Assembly (NCBI RefSeq): GCF_003858635.1
Contig: NZ_RQJO01000008.1
Coordinates: forward strand, 806,001-870,000
DNA from: Larkinella rosea
GTDB lineage: Bacteria; Bacteroidota; Bacteroidia; Cytophagales; Spirosomataceae
Direction: 5' to 3'
Length of the DNA: 64,000 nucleotides
Under the pieces are notes generated by a model that saw only the letters and a list, made by a program, of their open reading frames with translations, was not told where the DNA came from and ran no database searches. Positions 9,149 to 19,091 of the stretch are shown here, piece after piece; positions within the stretch are counted from its first letter, which is position 1, and each line of letters starts with the position of its first letter. The position numbers and the translations under genes are program-made.

Positions 9149-9949
9149 ATGAATCTAAGTGAACTGTATGTCCGGGGCGGGTTTTGGCTTATTGGTTTAT
9201 GTGCTTGCCTTGCGAGTTGCATTTCAAGTAAAAAGCTAGTGCTGTACCAGAAAACCGGGCCGGGAAACGATACGGTTTCAGTTGCTGCGCGCTACATACC
9301 GGTAATTAAAGTTGGCGATGTATTATCCGTTCAGGTGAGCAGTTTTAGTCCGGAAGCAACGGCGCTTTTTAATCCCTATACGGCCATTACGGCCTTGTCT
9401 GGCACGAGTACCATGCAAAGCACGCCCACCACGCCCATGCCTTATATGGCTGGCTATCTGGTGAGTGAAGAAGGTCAGATCGAGTTGCCGCTCATTGGCA
9501 AAATAACCGTACAAGGCCTGACCAACTCCCAGGCATCTAAAGAGATCCGGCAAAAACTGCTGAATTACCTGAAAGAACCAACGGTAAATGTCAGAAATCT
9601 CAATTTTCAAATTTCCGTAACGGGTGAGGTAGCCCGGCCGTCGCTCTTCTCCATTCCGAGCGAGCACATTACGTTACCCGAAGCCCTGGGGCTGGCGGGA
9701 GATATTACGATTTTCGGTAAGCGTACCAATGTTCTGATCATTCGGGAAGTGAATGGAAAGCAGACGTTCAATCACGTCGATTTAACGAAGCGGGATTTGT
9801 TTCGCTCCCCTTTCTATCATTTGCATCCCAATGATATCGTGTATGTCGAACCCGGTAAGGCGCGTATCGCCAATGCGGATCGGACGTACCAGCTGGTACC
9901 GATCATTCTGAGTGCACTTTCAATTATTGCCATTGTTGTAACTCGTTAA
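9149..9949 (+). CDS. Polysaccharide export outer-membrane lipoprotein (Wza/BexD-like)
   Basis: 266 residues from the ATG at 9149; earlier in-frame starts (TTG 9059, ATG 9071) would bury the lipobox. The N-terminus is a lipoprotein signal with LASC and Cys24 as the lipidated residue. A Poly_export domain follows (VIKVGDVLSVQVSSF; then YLVSEEGQIELPLIGKI), then an SLBB-type domain (ISVTGEVARPSLFSIP, HPNDIVYVEP). A C-terminal hydrophobic helix (LVPIILSALSIIAIVV) may insert in the outer membrane, as in Wza. It forms the export pore for the capsule or exopolysaccharide. The autokinase gene starts four bases downstream. Confidence 0.9.
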   Translation: MNLSELYVRGGFWLIGLCACLASCISSKKLVLYQKTGPGNDTVSVAARYIPVIKVGDVLSVQVSSFSPEATALFNPYTAITALSGTSTMQSTPTTPMPYMAGYLVSEEGQIELPLIGKITVQGLTNSQASKEIRQKLLNYLKEPTVNVRNLNFQISVTGEVARPSLFSIPSEHITLPEALGLAGDITIFGKRTNVLIIREVNGKQTFNHVDLTKRDLFRSPFYHLHPNDIVYVEPGKARIANADRTYQLVPIILSALSIIAIVVTR

Positions 9950-9953
9950 TACT

Positions 9954-12290
9954 ATGGTAAATAACTCATACACGCCTTATCAGGCCTATGAAGTATCACC
10001 ACAGCCAAATCTACGGGCTACGTTGATGCGTTATCTGCGGTTCTGGCCCTGGTTTCTCCTTTCGCTGGTTCTGTTGCTTGGTGCCGCTTATACCTATCTG
10101 CTCTATCAGGCCCCGGTTTACCGGATTCATGCCAGCCTGTTGATCAAGGACGAAAAGAAAGGCGGTTTATCGGCGGAGAACCTCATGAAGGAACTCTACC
10201 TGTTCAACAAAAACGTCAGCATCGACGACCAGATCGAAATCCTCAAGTCGTATACCCTCATGGACCGCGTGGTAACCAGTCTGGGGCTCGATGTTCAGTA
10301 TTTTCATCCTTCAACGACCTATAAAAAGGAGATTTACGCGGAATCGCCCATCCGGTTGATTGTTGAAAAAGCAAATCCGCAACTCGTTAATACACCCCTT
10401 GAATTTACATTCGTCGATAACAAAACGTTTCTGTTGAACGGATATTCCTATCCGTTTAACCAGAACATCAAAACGCCATACGGTCAGCTCCGGATTTTCC
10501 CGCTCCGGTCTATCAACGCCAGCACCGAACCCGTCACGGTATCGGTATTAACCCATTCAAGAGCGGTTAACAGCTATCTGGATAAACTGAGTGTGGAACC
10601 GGCGGCCAAGGAGTCGAACGTACTGGAATTGAGCATGGAAGAAACCGTTCCGGACAAAGCGGAAGCCATCCTGAACCAACTGGTCAATGCCTACAGCAAA
10701 GAAGCCGTCTTCGACCGGAATAAGGATGCGCATAACATGCTCAAGTTCATCGAAGAACGGCTGAGCCTGATTGCCGGTGAACTGTCGCAGGTTGAACAGG
10801 AAGTAGAATCGTATAAATCGACCCAGGGCATTACGGATCTGAGCGTTCAGGCCCAGACCTTTCTGGTGACTGTCAAGGAAAATGACGCGCAGTTGAACGA
10901 AGTCAATATGCGCCTGAGCGGTCTGGCCGATATTGAACGGTACCTGGCAAAACAACCCGGCGACAAAAGCGTGGCCCCCGCCACCATTGGTCTGAACGAC
11001 CCGACGCTGACCAGTTTATTGGGTAAAATATCGGAACTCGAACTAAAGCGGGACGAAATGTCGCGCATGATGGCGAGCAACAGTCCGATGTTGTTGTCGA
11101 TCGACAGCCAGATTAAAACAATCAAAGGAAGCATCAACGAAAACGTTCAGACGATGCGCCAGCAGTTGACCAGCAGCCGGAATCATTTGCAGGATAATAA
11201 CCGCCGGTTGGAAGAAATGATCCGAACGGTTCCCGGCAAGGAACGAACGCTGTTGAATATTACCCGGCAGCAGGTGATCAAGAATGGTCTGTATACCTAC
11301 CTGCTTCAGAAGCGTGAAGAAACCGCTCTGTCGGCGGCTTCAACCGTTACGGACAGCCGCATCGTGGACGTTGCCCGTACCGACGAAGGACCGGTTGCTC
11401 CGGTTCGCAGTACCATCTTTTTGATTTTCGGCTGCATTGGCCTGTTTTTGCCGATCGGGTTTATCGAAATAAAAGATGCCTTCAACAACCGGGTGATGCG
11501 ACGTTCGGATGTGGAGGAAATCACCCAGGTACCCATTCTGGGCGAAATTGTCAAGGGAAGCCGGGTATCGACCGACAACCTGGTGTTCAAACCGCGGCTG
11601 CGTTCCGTCATTGGAGAACAAATCCGCGCCCTGCGTACAAATCTGCATTTTCTGAAGGCCGAGCATCAGCAGAGCCAGGTATTGCTATTTACGTCCTGCA
11701 TCAGCGGAGAAGGCAAGTCGTTCATCTCGCTTAATCTGGGGGCCAGTCTGGCGATGGTGGATCGCACCACCGTGATTCTGGAAATGGACCTGCGCAAACC
11801 CCAGTTGCACAAGAATCTGCACATGGAAAACCAGGCCGGAATCAGCGACTACCTGCTCGGCGAAGCCACCATTGACGACCTGCTGCAACCCATTCTGGGC
11901 TATACCAATTATTTCATCATTACGGCGGGACCGCTGTTGCCCAATCCGGCCGAATTGCTGAGCACTCCCCGCTTAAATCAGCTTTTTCAGGAATTGCGGG
12001 AGCGTTTTGATTACATTCTGGTTGATTCACCGCCTATTGGGCTGGTCACCGACTCCCAACTGATTGCTCCTTTTGCCGATGTAACGCTGTTTATGGTTCG
12101 GCATGACCATACGCCGAAAAACCAGCTTAAAATGGTGGATGCGCTGTTCCGGGAGCAGCGGTTTCAAAATTTGAGCATTGTTCTGAATGCCATCGGTGAA
12201 GGTGAATCGCATTATTACAATTACAGTTACGGTGAATATTACGGCGGCTCCGACACCAGCCACCCTATAAATAAAGGAAAAAGAAGTTAG
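9954..12290 (+). CDS. Polysaccharide co-polymerase and tyrosine autokinase (Wzc-like)
   Basis: 778 residues. Transmembrane helix one is at residues 30-51, helix two near 485-505, with a Wzz-like and coiled-coil periplasmic part between them. The cytoplasmic BY-kinase domain has a Walker A (SGEGKS, around residues 581-587), Walker A' (VILEMDLRKP) and Walker B (YILVDSPPIG). The tail has the Tyr cluster HYYNYSYGEYYGG that is autophosphorylated in this family. It controls chain length and export together with the Wza-like lipoprotein encoded just upstream. All key motifs are present and the fused inner-membrane form is of normal length. Confidence 0.93.
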   Translation: MVNNSYTPYQAYEVSPQPNLRATLMRYLRFWPWFLLSLVLLLGAAYTYLLYQAPVYRIHASLLIKDEKKGGLSAENLMKELYLFNKNVSIDDQIEILKSYTLMDRVVTSLGLDVQYFHPSTTYKKEIYAESPIRLIVEKANPQLVNTPLEFTFVDNKTFLLNGYSYPFNQNIKTPYGQLRIFPLRSINASTEPVTVSVLTHSRAVNSYLDKLSVEPAAKESNVLELSMEETVPDKAEAILNQLVNAYSKEAVFDRNKDAHNMLKFIEERLSLIAGELSQVEQEVESYKSTQGITDLSVQAQTFLVTVKENDAQLNEVNMRLSGLADIERYLAKQPGDKSVAPATIGLNDPTLTSLLGKISELELKRDEMSRMMASNSPMLLSIDSQIKTIKGSINENVQTMRQQLTSSRNHLQDNNRRLEEMIRTVPGKERTLLNITRQQVIKNGLYTYLLQKREETALSAASTVTDSRIVDVARTDEGPVAPVRSTIFLIFGCIGLFLPIGFIEIKDAFNNRVMRRSDVEEITQVPILGEIVKGSRVSTDNLVFKPRLRSVIGEQIRALRTNLHFLKAEHQQSQVLLFTSCISGEGKSFISLNLGASLAMVDRTTVILEMDLRKPQLHKNLHMENQAGISDYLLGEATIDDLLQPILGYTNYFIITAGPLLPNPAELLSTPRLNQLFQELRERFDYILVDSPPIGLVTDSQLIAPFADVTLFMVRHDHTPKNQLKMVDALFREQRFQNLSIVLNAIGEGESHYYNYSYGEYYGGSDTSHPINKGKRS

Positions 12291-12402
12291 CGCTGAAACG
12301 TGCGCGGTTGATGGAACCGATTGCTGACAGCACCAAAGAAGTACACTTTATCATCTCACATTCTCTGTCCTGTTTACCCATTCGACTCAGTATTAAAAGT
12401 TT

Positions 12403-13071
12403 ATGCTAAGCCTTAACTCACAGTACCAAACTCTTTACGTGTATACGGAGGATCGCAATCGACGGAGCGATTTCACGTATAAGTATTTTGGCAAACGTGC
12501 ATTTGATATCTGTATTAGCTTTTTGGTCGTCGTTTGTATTTTAATCTGGCTGATTCCGTTGATCGGCCTGCTGATCAAGCTTGGCTCAAAAGGACCGGTT
12601 TTATTCATTCAAAAGCGGACCGGTTATCGGGGCAGTTCGTTCAACTGTCTGAAATTCCGCACCATGACGCACAACCCGAATGCTTCTTTCAAACAGGCGA
12701 AAAAGAACGATGAGCGGGTAACGGCGATCGGCCGGTTTCTGCGGAAAACCAACCTGGATGAGATGCCCCAGTTTTTGAATGTCCTCATCGGTGATATGAG
12801 CGTTGTTGGCCCCCGGCCCCACGCGGTTCAGCACAGTGCCCAGTTCTGGAATACGATGCCCGAATACCGGAAACGCTACCGGGTAAAACCGGGTATAACG
12901 GGGCTGGCCCAGATCAATGGCTACCGGGGCGAAATCGATCACCTCATGAAAATGCGCCACCGGGTCAAATACGACCGGTTTTACAACAAGAAGAAATCCA
13001 TCCTGTTTGATCTCTGGATTTGCTGGTTGACGATCAAATCGATGGTGGGTGAAAACGAAAATGCATGGTGA
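12403..13071 (+). CDS. Undecaprenyl-phosphate sugar phosphotransferase (bacterial sugar transferase family)
   Basis: 222 residues. One hydrophobic segment spans residues 31-60, followed by the sugar-transferase core: [18 protein letters not shown], then [27 protein letters not shown] and [15 protein letters not shown]. This is the short PglC/WcaJ-C-terminal form. It moves a sugar-1-phosphate from a nucleotide sugar to undecaprenyl phosphate and so starts repeat-unit assembly at the inner membrane. The sugar cannot be told from sequence. It lies 112 bases after the autokinase gene and 27 before the NusG-like gene. Confidence 0.93.
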   Translation: MLSLNSQYQTLYVYTEDRNRRSDFTYKYFGKRAFDICISFLVVVCILIWLIPLIGLLIKLGSKGPVLFIQKRTGYRGSSFNCLKFRTMTHNPNASFKQAKKNDERVTAIGRFLRKTNLDEMPQFLNVLIGDMSVVGPRPHAVQHSAQFWNTMPEYRKRYRVKPGITGLAQINGYRGEIDHLMKMRHRVKYDRFYNKKKSILFDLWICWLTIKSMVGENENAW

Positions 13072-13098
13072 TTTTAAGGAATAACTAATTGCAGATTC

Positions 13099-13581
13099 AT
13101 GTCCTGGTACGTATTGTATACAAAATCCCGAACCGAAAAGGTCGTAGCGGACAAGTTGCGGGAACGCGGGATCGAAGTGTATTGCCCCCTGGTCAAAACC
13201 AGGCGGCAATGGTCGGATCGGGTCAAAACAATTGAAGAACCGCTTTTCCGCTCCTATTGCTTCGTAAATCTCGAAGACCAGCAGCGGTCTCAGGTATTTG
13301 GTATTCCCGGCATTGTTCGGTACCTGTTCTGGATGAACAAACCCGCCGTGGTCCGCGACTCGGAAATCACCACGATTAAACGCATGCTGAACGAAATCGA
13401 TCCGACGCAAATCCGGGTCGAATCCTATTCGTCAGCCGATCGGATAAAAATCAAATCCGGTTGTTTTACCAACACCGAAGGAGACGTAGTGAGTCAGCAG
13501 GGAAAAACATTAACTGTTTTTATTGACTCCCTGCAAATGGTGATGAAAGTGGATTTATCGAAAACGCTGGTTTCGGCCTGA
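13099..13581 (+). CDS. NusG-like transcription antiterminator (UpxY family)
   Basis: 160 residues. The start MSWYVLYTKSRTEKVVADKL and the stretch IEVYCPLVKTRRQW are typical of specialised NusG paralogues (UpxY, RfaH, LoaP). The NGN domain covers residues 1 to about 100, and a KOW-like tail ends with SQQGKTLTVFIDSLQM. Such factors load on RNA polymerase and let it read through long surface-polysaccharide operons. In Bacteroides the gene usually comes first; here it is the fourth gene, just before a 172-base gap and the bulk of the glycosyltransferases. That suggests a second transcription entry or a control point there. Confidence 0.9.
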   Translation: MSWYVLYTKSRTEKVVADKLRERGIEVYCPLVKTRRQWSDRVKTIEEPLFRSYCFVNLEDQQRSQVFGIPGIVRYLFWMNKPAVVRDSEITTIKRMLNEIDPTQIRVESYSSADRIKIKSGCFTNTEGDVVSQQGKTLTVFIDSLQMVMKVDLSKTLVSA

Positions 13582-13753
13582 GTAATTCGCTTTAGAAGCA
13601 GCTCATCGGGTTAAAAAGTACGAGTGATTAGGTTCTGCGTGGGACTGAAAGGGCGAAGCCGTATCGATCGGGCAGTTTACATCTAAAAACGAAGCCTTTT
13701 TATGGAAATTCTATCAATAGTAATGCCATAAATGAAAGGGGATAAAGATCGTT

Positions 13754-14659
13754 ATGCGGAAGGTTAAAATTGGTTTATTTTTAGTTCTGGGTTTTGTTGT
13801 TTTAGTAGAAGTTGCCGGGCGGTTTTACGGGTTAACGAGCTATCCCCTTTATGACGCCAGTACTGAATTCGAGTATTTATTAAAACCCAATCAAAACACG
13901 ACCATCTACCGAAACCGCTTTGTAACCAATGAGTTTTCCATGCGCAGTAACCCCGTTCTGGCGCAGGATTCCATCATCGTCTTGTTAGTGGGAGATTCCA
14001 TTATTAACGGCGGTAATTCAATTGATCAGGATAGTTTGGCATCCACGTTAGTAGAAAAAGAATTACTCCGTAAATACGGAAAAACCATCCGGGTATTAAA
14101 TATCAGCGATAAAACCTGGTCGCCCGATAACGTGGTGGCTTACTTAAAAAAGTATGGCACGTTTCAGGCCGATATGTTGCTGCTGGTTGCCAATAGCGGG
14201 GATGCTTTTGACCCGATGACCTTCCAGCCTATTGTTGGCGTCGCATCGTCTCACCCGGCTGAAAATGATTGGCTGGCTTGGCCCAAACTGGTCGTAAAAG
14301 CGTGGGATACCCTGGAAGACCGGTATTTCAGGAAGCCGGAAACCGAAAAAAAAAGGGTAAAAGCCCCGGAAGAGCCGCAAAATCTCGTCAAAGGATTTTC
14401 GGACTTAGACAGCCTGTCCAAAAAGTTACAGATCCCGTTCTCGGTTTATTTACACCTTTCCCAGCCCGAGCTGACCAACAATACGGTGGACCCCGGAGGC
14501 CTGGTGATTGAAGAGTTCTGTCGGAAAAACCAGATTCCCCTACAGGTTGATCACATGGGGCTCGATATGTTCAATGATGATATTCATTTAAACAGCAAAG
14601 GTCAAAAAGCATTAGCTGCGGATTTATTACCAATTATTGAGCGGGGTTTGAAGTTATAA
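13754..14659 (+). CDS. SGNH/GDSL-hydrolase-like protein in the exopolysaccharide operon
   Basis: 301 residues with a single N-terminal hydrophobic helix (residues 6-20), so the rest is probably periplasmic. VLLVGDSIINGGNS provides the GDS block with the nucleophile serine, and DDIHLNSKGQKALA near the end supplies the DxxH-type acid/base block. A middle block DMLLLVANSGDAFD fits the Asn-containing oxyanion block. Proteins of this kind in such loci add or remove O-acyl groups on the polysaccharide. The exact reaction is inference. Its composition is slightly more AT-rich than that of the downstream glycosyltransferase genes. Confidence 0.7.
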   Translation: MRKVKIGLFLVLGFVVLVEVAGRFYGLTSYPLYDASTEFEYLLKPNQNTTIYRNRFVTNEFSMRSNPVLAQDSIIVLLVGDSIINGGNSIDQDSLASTLVEKELLRKYGKTIRVLNISDKTWSPDNVVAYLKKYGTFQADMLLLVANSGDAFDPMTFQPIVGVASSHPAENDWLAWPKLVVKAWDTLEDRYFRKPETEKKRVKAPEEPQNLVKGFSDLDSLSKKLQIPFSVYLHLSQPELTNNTVDPGGLVIEEFCRKNQIPLQVDHMGLDMFNDDIHLNSKGQKALAADLLPIIERGLKL

Positions 14660-14735
14660 ACCGAAGGGGAATGCGGAATGCTATTTGGAATTACTGCACG
14701 GTTTTGGGTTGATTTCACCATGAGAAACCAGATTT

Positions 14736-16280
14736 ATGTCCACCACTAAAAGATTAATTTCGGGCACGGCGGCTTCCTGGGCCAGAATTGGCATAACCAT
14801 GCTTACTCAGGTCGCGCTGGTTCCTATTTTTCTGAGCTACTGGAGTATCCAGACCTATGGTGTTTACATCGCAATCCAGGCGCTGGTCAATGTTTTAAAT
14901 ACGCCGGGGAGAGGGTACAGCGATTTTTTACAGTTCGAATTTTTGAAGTTAGGAAATACCAACCGGACTGAAATTGCCAGATTACTCTGGTCGGGAATCA
15001 GCGTTATTCTGGTCCTCAGCGTGATCGAATTAGCAACGCTATATTACATCGGTTTTTACGGTAATATCGGGTTTTTATTCAATGAAAAAAGCATCAGCAA
15101 CCTGCAATTTCGGAATGACATTGGGTGGTCGTTACTGATACAATGGCTCTCGTGGATATTCTGCAATGTGATTGGTTTATTTTTCCGGGCCTTACATCCA
15201 TTCGGCTATTATCCCAGAATGGAATGGTGGAACGTTGGGTCCTCCATTTTTACGTCGCTCATTACGGTTATTTTTATCATAAGCGGCTACGACTTACTGG
15301 GCGTTACCGGCGCATCGTCGATTGGATCGATCTTACTCATGGTTGTCCAGTTTCTGGATACGAACAATCGGTTGAAAAAGGAAGGCCTTCAGTTCAAAAC
15401 CGCTTCGCTTCGGCTTGGCTTCCAAAAATACGTTGTCTCATTAGCGTTGTCGGGGCGGTATTTTCTGGAAAACTTTAAACAGCAAGGGGTTCGCCTGTTG
15501 TTGTCGCCGGTGGTGGGGGCAGCCAGTCTGGCGGCTTTTGTCACGATGCGGACCGGTGCCAATGTGGCTTTACAGGGGCTGTCGACCATTACAAACCCCC
15601 TGATGCCCGAGTTAATGCGGTTTCTGCACAACCGGGATCAGGAACGAATGCAGGTTGCTTTCGATAGCGTCTGGCTGGTGGTAGTGGCCATTCTGGCTCC
15701 TGCGGTGCTGGTTATTCATGCCATCGCCCCCTTCCTGTTCACGCTTTGGACAAAGGGGCAAATTGCGTATGACCCCTTTCTGTTCGCAACGCTTTCGTTA
15801 AGCGTGCTGGTGTATGGAATCGCTCAGCCAGCGACGGCCATTGTAACCGGCAATAACCTGCTCCGTTTACAGATGGGGATATCGCTAATCTCTTCACTGA
15901 TCGTGATTGGAGGTATCTTTTTCCTGGTTCCGCAGATCAGCATCATTGGAGCCGGAATCGCGCTTTTAACCGCAGAGGTGGCAGCCGCTTTCGGGTTTCA
16001 TTTTTACGCCCAAAAATGGCTCGGTTTGCATCAGATGCGTTGGCCGACTAAGTCGTACCTGATCGCGATACGTTCCGTACTGATTGCGGCTTTTGGGATG
16101 ATTATGATGAGTGTATTCCCCCACTATTACTTGCTGTATCTGGCCGTGTCAATGATTGCTTTATGCTGGAATATAAAGAAATATTGGGAGCTGTTTTCCA
16201 GAATCGGTGTTGAAAAAACATTCTTATTATTAAGCCGTTTGCCCGTGATTGGTAAATACTGGTACGGTAAAACAGCCTGA
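14736..16280 (+). CDS. Wzx-like lipid-linked oligosaccharide flippase
   Basis: 514 residues, almost entirely hydrophobic helices (about 12-14), beginning with MSTTKRLISGTAASWARIGI as in the MATE/MOP exporter superfamily. It should flip undecaprenyl-linked repeat units to the periplasmic face. It ends exactly one base before the next ATG, so it is transcribed with the following glycosyltransferase. Family call rests on length, hydrophobic pattern and location between the initiating transferase and the polymerase. Confidence 0.88.
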   Translation: MSTTKRLISGTAASWARIGITMLTQVALVPIFLSYWSIQTYGVYIAIQALVNVLNTPGRGYSDFLQFEFLKLGNTNRTEIARLLWSGISVILVLSVIELATLYYIGFYGNIGFLFNEKSISNLQFRNDIGWSLLIQWLSWIFCNVIGLFFRALHPFGYYPRMEWWNVGSSIFTSLITVIFIISGYDLLGVTGASSIGSILLMVVQFLDTNNRLKKEGLQFKTASLRLGFQKYVVSLALSGRYFLENFKQQGVRLLLSPVVGAASLAAFVTMRTGANVALQGLSTITNPLMPELMRFLHNRDQERMQVAFDSVWLVVVAILAPAVLVIHAIAPFLFTLWTKGQIAYDPFLFATLSLSVLVYGIAQPATAIVTGNNLLRLQMGISLISSLIVIGGIFFLVPQISIIGAGIALLTAEVAAAFGFHFYAQKWLGLHQMRWPTKSYLIAIRSVLIAAFGMIMMSVFPHYYLLYLAVSMIALCWNIKKYWELFSRIGVEKTFLLLSRLPVIGKYWYGKTA

Positions 16281-17450
16281 ATGAACATGAAGGTTACGCA
16301 GTTAGCGATCGGAAGGTTTCATCACTTCCACCTCGCCAGACAGTTAGAACGCTTGGGATTACTGGAAAAAATATATACCGGTTTTCCTAAATTTAAATTG
16401 CGCGATGAACAAGGTATTCCGAAAGATAAAGTAAAAACGTTTCCCTGGATTCATACGCCCTACATGAAAAGAGGGCTGATCGGGATTGATTACTGGAAAT
16501 GGTTATCCGAAGAATGGGAATGGCTGGATATGCAGGTGATTGACAAATATGTCGCCGGTAAAATAAATCATCCCACTATTTTAATTGCGTTATCGGGCAA
16601 TGGCCTGCATGCTGGTAAAAAAGCAAAAGATCACAACGGATATTTCATTTGCGATCGAGGATCGTCGCATATCCGGTTTCAGGATCAAATCCTGCGCGAA
16701 GAATTTTCCCGATGGGGCCATACCTTTCGGGGAATCGATTCGCGGGTCATTGAAAAGGAAGAAATCGAATATGAACAATCGGATCTGATTACGGTTCCTT
16801 CCCAATTCGTCAAAAAAACCTTTCTCGATCAGGGGATTCCCGAAGAGAAATTGGCTAAAATACCGTATGGTGCCCGGCTGGAGCGGTTTTATAAAGTAGC
16901 GGAGCCCAGTACTAAAAAATTTAAGGTACTCTGGGTCGGCAGTGTGGGCATCCGCAAAGGGTTCATGTATGCCCTGCAAGCGTTCCAAAACCTCAAACAC
17001 CCGAATAAAGAATTCGTTGTCATCGGGACGGTGGAGCCGGAAATGCGGCAGCTATTAGCCGGCCAGAACTTAGACAAGGTCTCTTTTTTGGGGCTCGTCC
17101 CGAATGCCCAGCTTCCCCGCATCTACAGTACGGCCCACGTATTTGTCATCCCGAGTCTGGAAGAAGGGCTGGCCATGGTGCAGGGAGAAGCCCTGGCCTG
17201 CGGGTGTCCGGTTATTGCCAGTGTGAACTCGGGCGCGGAAGATTTATTTGAAGACGGAAAAGAAGGTTTTATCCTGCCCATCCGGAATCCGGCGATGATC
17301 ACGAACCGGCTGGAACAGTTTGCGGATGATCCCGAATTACGGCAAAAAATGTCAGTAGCGGCCATTGAGCGCGTCAAAAGCATCGGTGGCTGGGATAGTT
17401 ATGGAAACGGGTTTCAGGAAACACTTCTATCGTTGATTCAGGGATATTAA
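16281..17450 (+). CDS. GT4-family glycosyltransferase
   Basis: 389 residues. The C-terminal GT-B Rossmann half shows KVLWVGSVGIRKGFMY and the EX7E-type motif in PSLEEGLAMVQGEALACG, the signature of retaining GT4 enzymes that use nucleotide sugars. The N-terminal acceptor half starts MKVTQLAIGRFHHFHLARQL. Two ATGs (16281 and 16287) are possible; the first abuts the flippase stop. Sugar specificity cannot be read. It adds one residue of the repeat unit on the cytoplasmic face. Confidence 0.88.
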   Translation: MNMKVTQLAIGRFHHFHLARQLERLGLLEKIYTGFPKFKLRDEQGIPKDKVKTFPWIHTPYMKRGLIGIDYWKWLSEEWEWLDMQVIDKYVAGKINHPTILIALSGNGLHAGKKAKDHNGYFICDRGSSHIRFQDQILREEFSRWGHTFRGIDSRVIEKEEIEYEQSDLITVPSQFVKKTFLDQGIPEEKLAKIPYGARLERFYKVAEPSTKKFKVLWVGSVGIRKGFMYALQAFQNLKHPNKEFVVIGTVEPEMRQLLAGQNLDKVSFLGLVPNAQLPRIYSTAHVFVIPSLEEGLAMVQGEALACGCPVIASVNSGAEDLFEDGKEGFILPIRNPAMITNRLEQFADDPELRQKMSVAAIERVKSIGGWDSYGNGFQETLLSLIQGY

Positions 17451-17452
17451 GA

Positions 17453-19090
17453 ATGGTAACCAGCCAGCCCATACAGTTTGGAAATACACCCGCAACGCAA
17501 CTTCCGCCGGTTCAGCAGCGCTTTATTTTTTTAGGGCTGTTTAAAAAGTGGATATGGGGAGGAGTGCTTGTCGCGGCACTTCTGCAGGGCCTTTTCTTCT
17601 TTACATTCGAAAATGTATTTGCCATTGCGTGCGTCCTGTTCGCGTGGCGATTAGCCGATAAGTTTGTTCTCACGGCTTTTAACTTAGCCAAATACACCTT
17701 TTCAACGGTCATTTTATTGGGGTTTTCACTGACCCAATACGTTTTACCGCTGATTTTTACGTTGCTCGAAGGAAAGCCGATCACGTATAATTTAAAGTTT
17801 CCGTATAGCGTATTTATTCATTCCTTACTGGCTTTACTGGTTTTTATAACGGCCCATTATTTCTACAAGGAATGGCGGGAAGGATTTGCCGGTAAATTGT
17901 ATTATAAATTAAGCGGGTTTTTAAACAGGAATTATTTTTTTACGACACCTCCCGACCTGCAAATCTGGATTATTGGGTTTGTTGGATTGGCCGGTATGGC
18001 AGTTACCTACCTGACCGGAAACCATTTCGATGGAACGGCCGAGGAACGCGGTACGGTGGCAAAATTTTTTCAGGGGCTGGTGCCGTATGCGTATACGCCC
18101 TTGTTTCTGTTATTAAAACCCTTGTTTTCCCGGCGAAGCGGGCCGTACAAACGACCGGTTTTGAAAGTCCTGGTTTTTGCGGCCATGTTGTTGTTTGTCG
18201 GGATGGGCGGCAACAGCCGGGGCCTTTTTATGACCGGTATCAGTGCCGTGGGCATTTCATACCTGATCGGGCTGCTTTTAGGAAAATTCAACCACGATAT
18301 CTTCAACATTAAAACGGTGTTGCTGGCTGGTCTTGGCCTGTGGATCATCACCGGTCCGCTTGCGGATTTAGGAACATCGATGGTGATTGTCAGAGGACAG
18401 CGAAGTCACCTGAACAGTACGGAACTGGTTCTGAAAACACTGGAAGTTTTTCAGAATAAAAAAGCCATCAAGCAGTTTCGGGCAATGAACACGGTTATTG
18501 AAGTTCGGGATTGGGACGAAACCTATTTTGACAACATATTCCTGTCCCGGTTTTGTAATCTGAAGTACAACGATGCGAGTCTGGAGCTGGCCTATAAGCT
18601 GGGCAAACCCAATGCCGACATGCTGGACTACTCCATCGATAAGTTCTGGGCCATTCTGCCCTTACCGGTTTTGAACTTTTTGCACATCAAGGTGGACAAG
18701 CTCACGGTCAATGCCTCCTCCTACGGCGATTACCTGTACTACCGGGCGGGCGGGAAAGGCGGATTGGGCGGTTTTCGGACCGGGCATTTTGCCGGAACCG
18801 GTCTGGCGACATTCGGGTGGTGGTATTTATTGCTGCTGGGCGTTGGCGTTATTCCGTTGTTCCTGCTGGTTGATGGATTCGTCTTGTATTACCAGCAGGG
18901 TACCACCATGAACACCTGTTTGAGCCTGGCTGGTCTCATTCAAATGAACTTCTTCTTTACCTTATTTTCCGTTTCCAATTTTTCGGAAAGCGCGGTTAAT
19001 ATTTACGCTTTTTTGATGCGGGGTTGGATTCAGGATGCCCTTCTGTATTGGTTTATCCTGTTTGTACTTCGTAAACTCCGAATAGGTTAG
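17453..19090 (+). CDS. Wzy-like O-antigen/exopolysaccharide polymerase
   Basis: 545 residues with about 10-12 hydrophobic segments and a large hydrophilic periplasmic loop in the second half (roughly residues 315-430, with DWDETYFDNIFLSRF). This layout is typical of Wzy polymerases, which join lipid-linked repeat units in the periplasm. Sequence identity in this family is low, so the assignment uses topology, length and place in an operon that otherwise lacks a polymerase. It begins two bases after the preceding stop and ends one base before the next ATG. Confidence 0.75.
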   Translation: MVTSQPIQFGNTPATQLPPVQQRFIFLGLFKKWIWGGVLVAALLQGLFFFTFENVFAIACVLFAWRLADKFVLTAFNLAKYTFSTVILLGFSLTQYVLPLIFTLLEGKPITYNLKFPYSVFIHSLLALLVFITAHYFYKEWREGFAGKLYYKLSGFLNRNYFFTTPPDLQIWIIGFVGLAGMAVTYLTGNHFDGTAEERGTVAKFFQGLVPYAYTPLFLLLKPLFSRRSGPYKRPVLKVLVFAAMLLFVGMGGNSRGLFMTGISAVGISYLIGLLLGKFNHDIFNIKTVLLAGLGLWIITGPLADLGTSMVIVRGQRSHLNSTELVLKTLEVFQNKKAIKQFRAMNTVIEVRDWDETYFDNIFLSRFCNLKYNDASLELAYKLGKPNADMLDYSIDKFWAILPLPVLNFLHIKVDKLTVNASSYGDYLYYRAGGKGGLGGFRTGHFAGTGLATFGWWYLLLLGVGVIPLFLLVDGFVLYYQQGTTMNTCLSLAGLIQMNFFFTLFSVSNFSESAVNIYAFLMRGWIQDALLYWFILFVLRKLRIG

Positions 19091-19091
19091 T

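Noticed and set aside
12601-13410. Minus-strand frame spanning the sugar transferase and NusG-like genes
   Set aside because: Crosses two solid plus-strand genes and has no family features.
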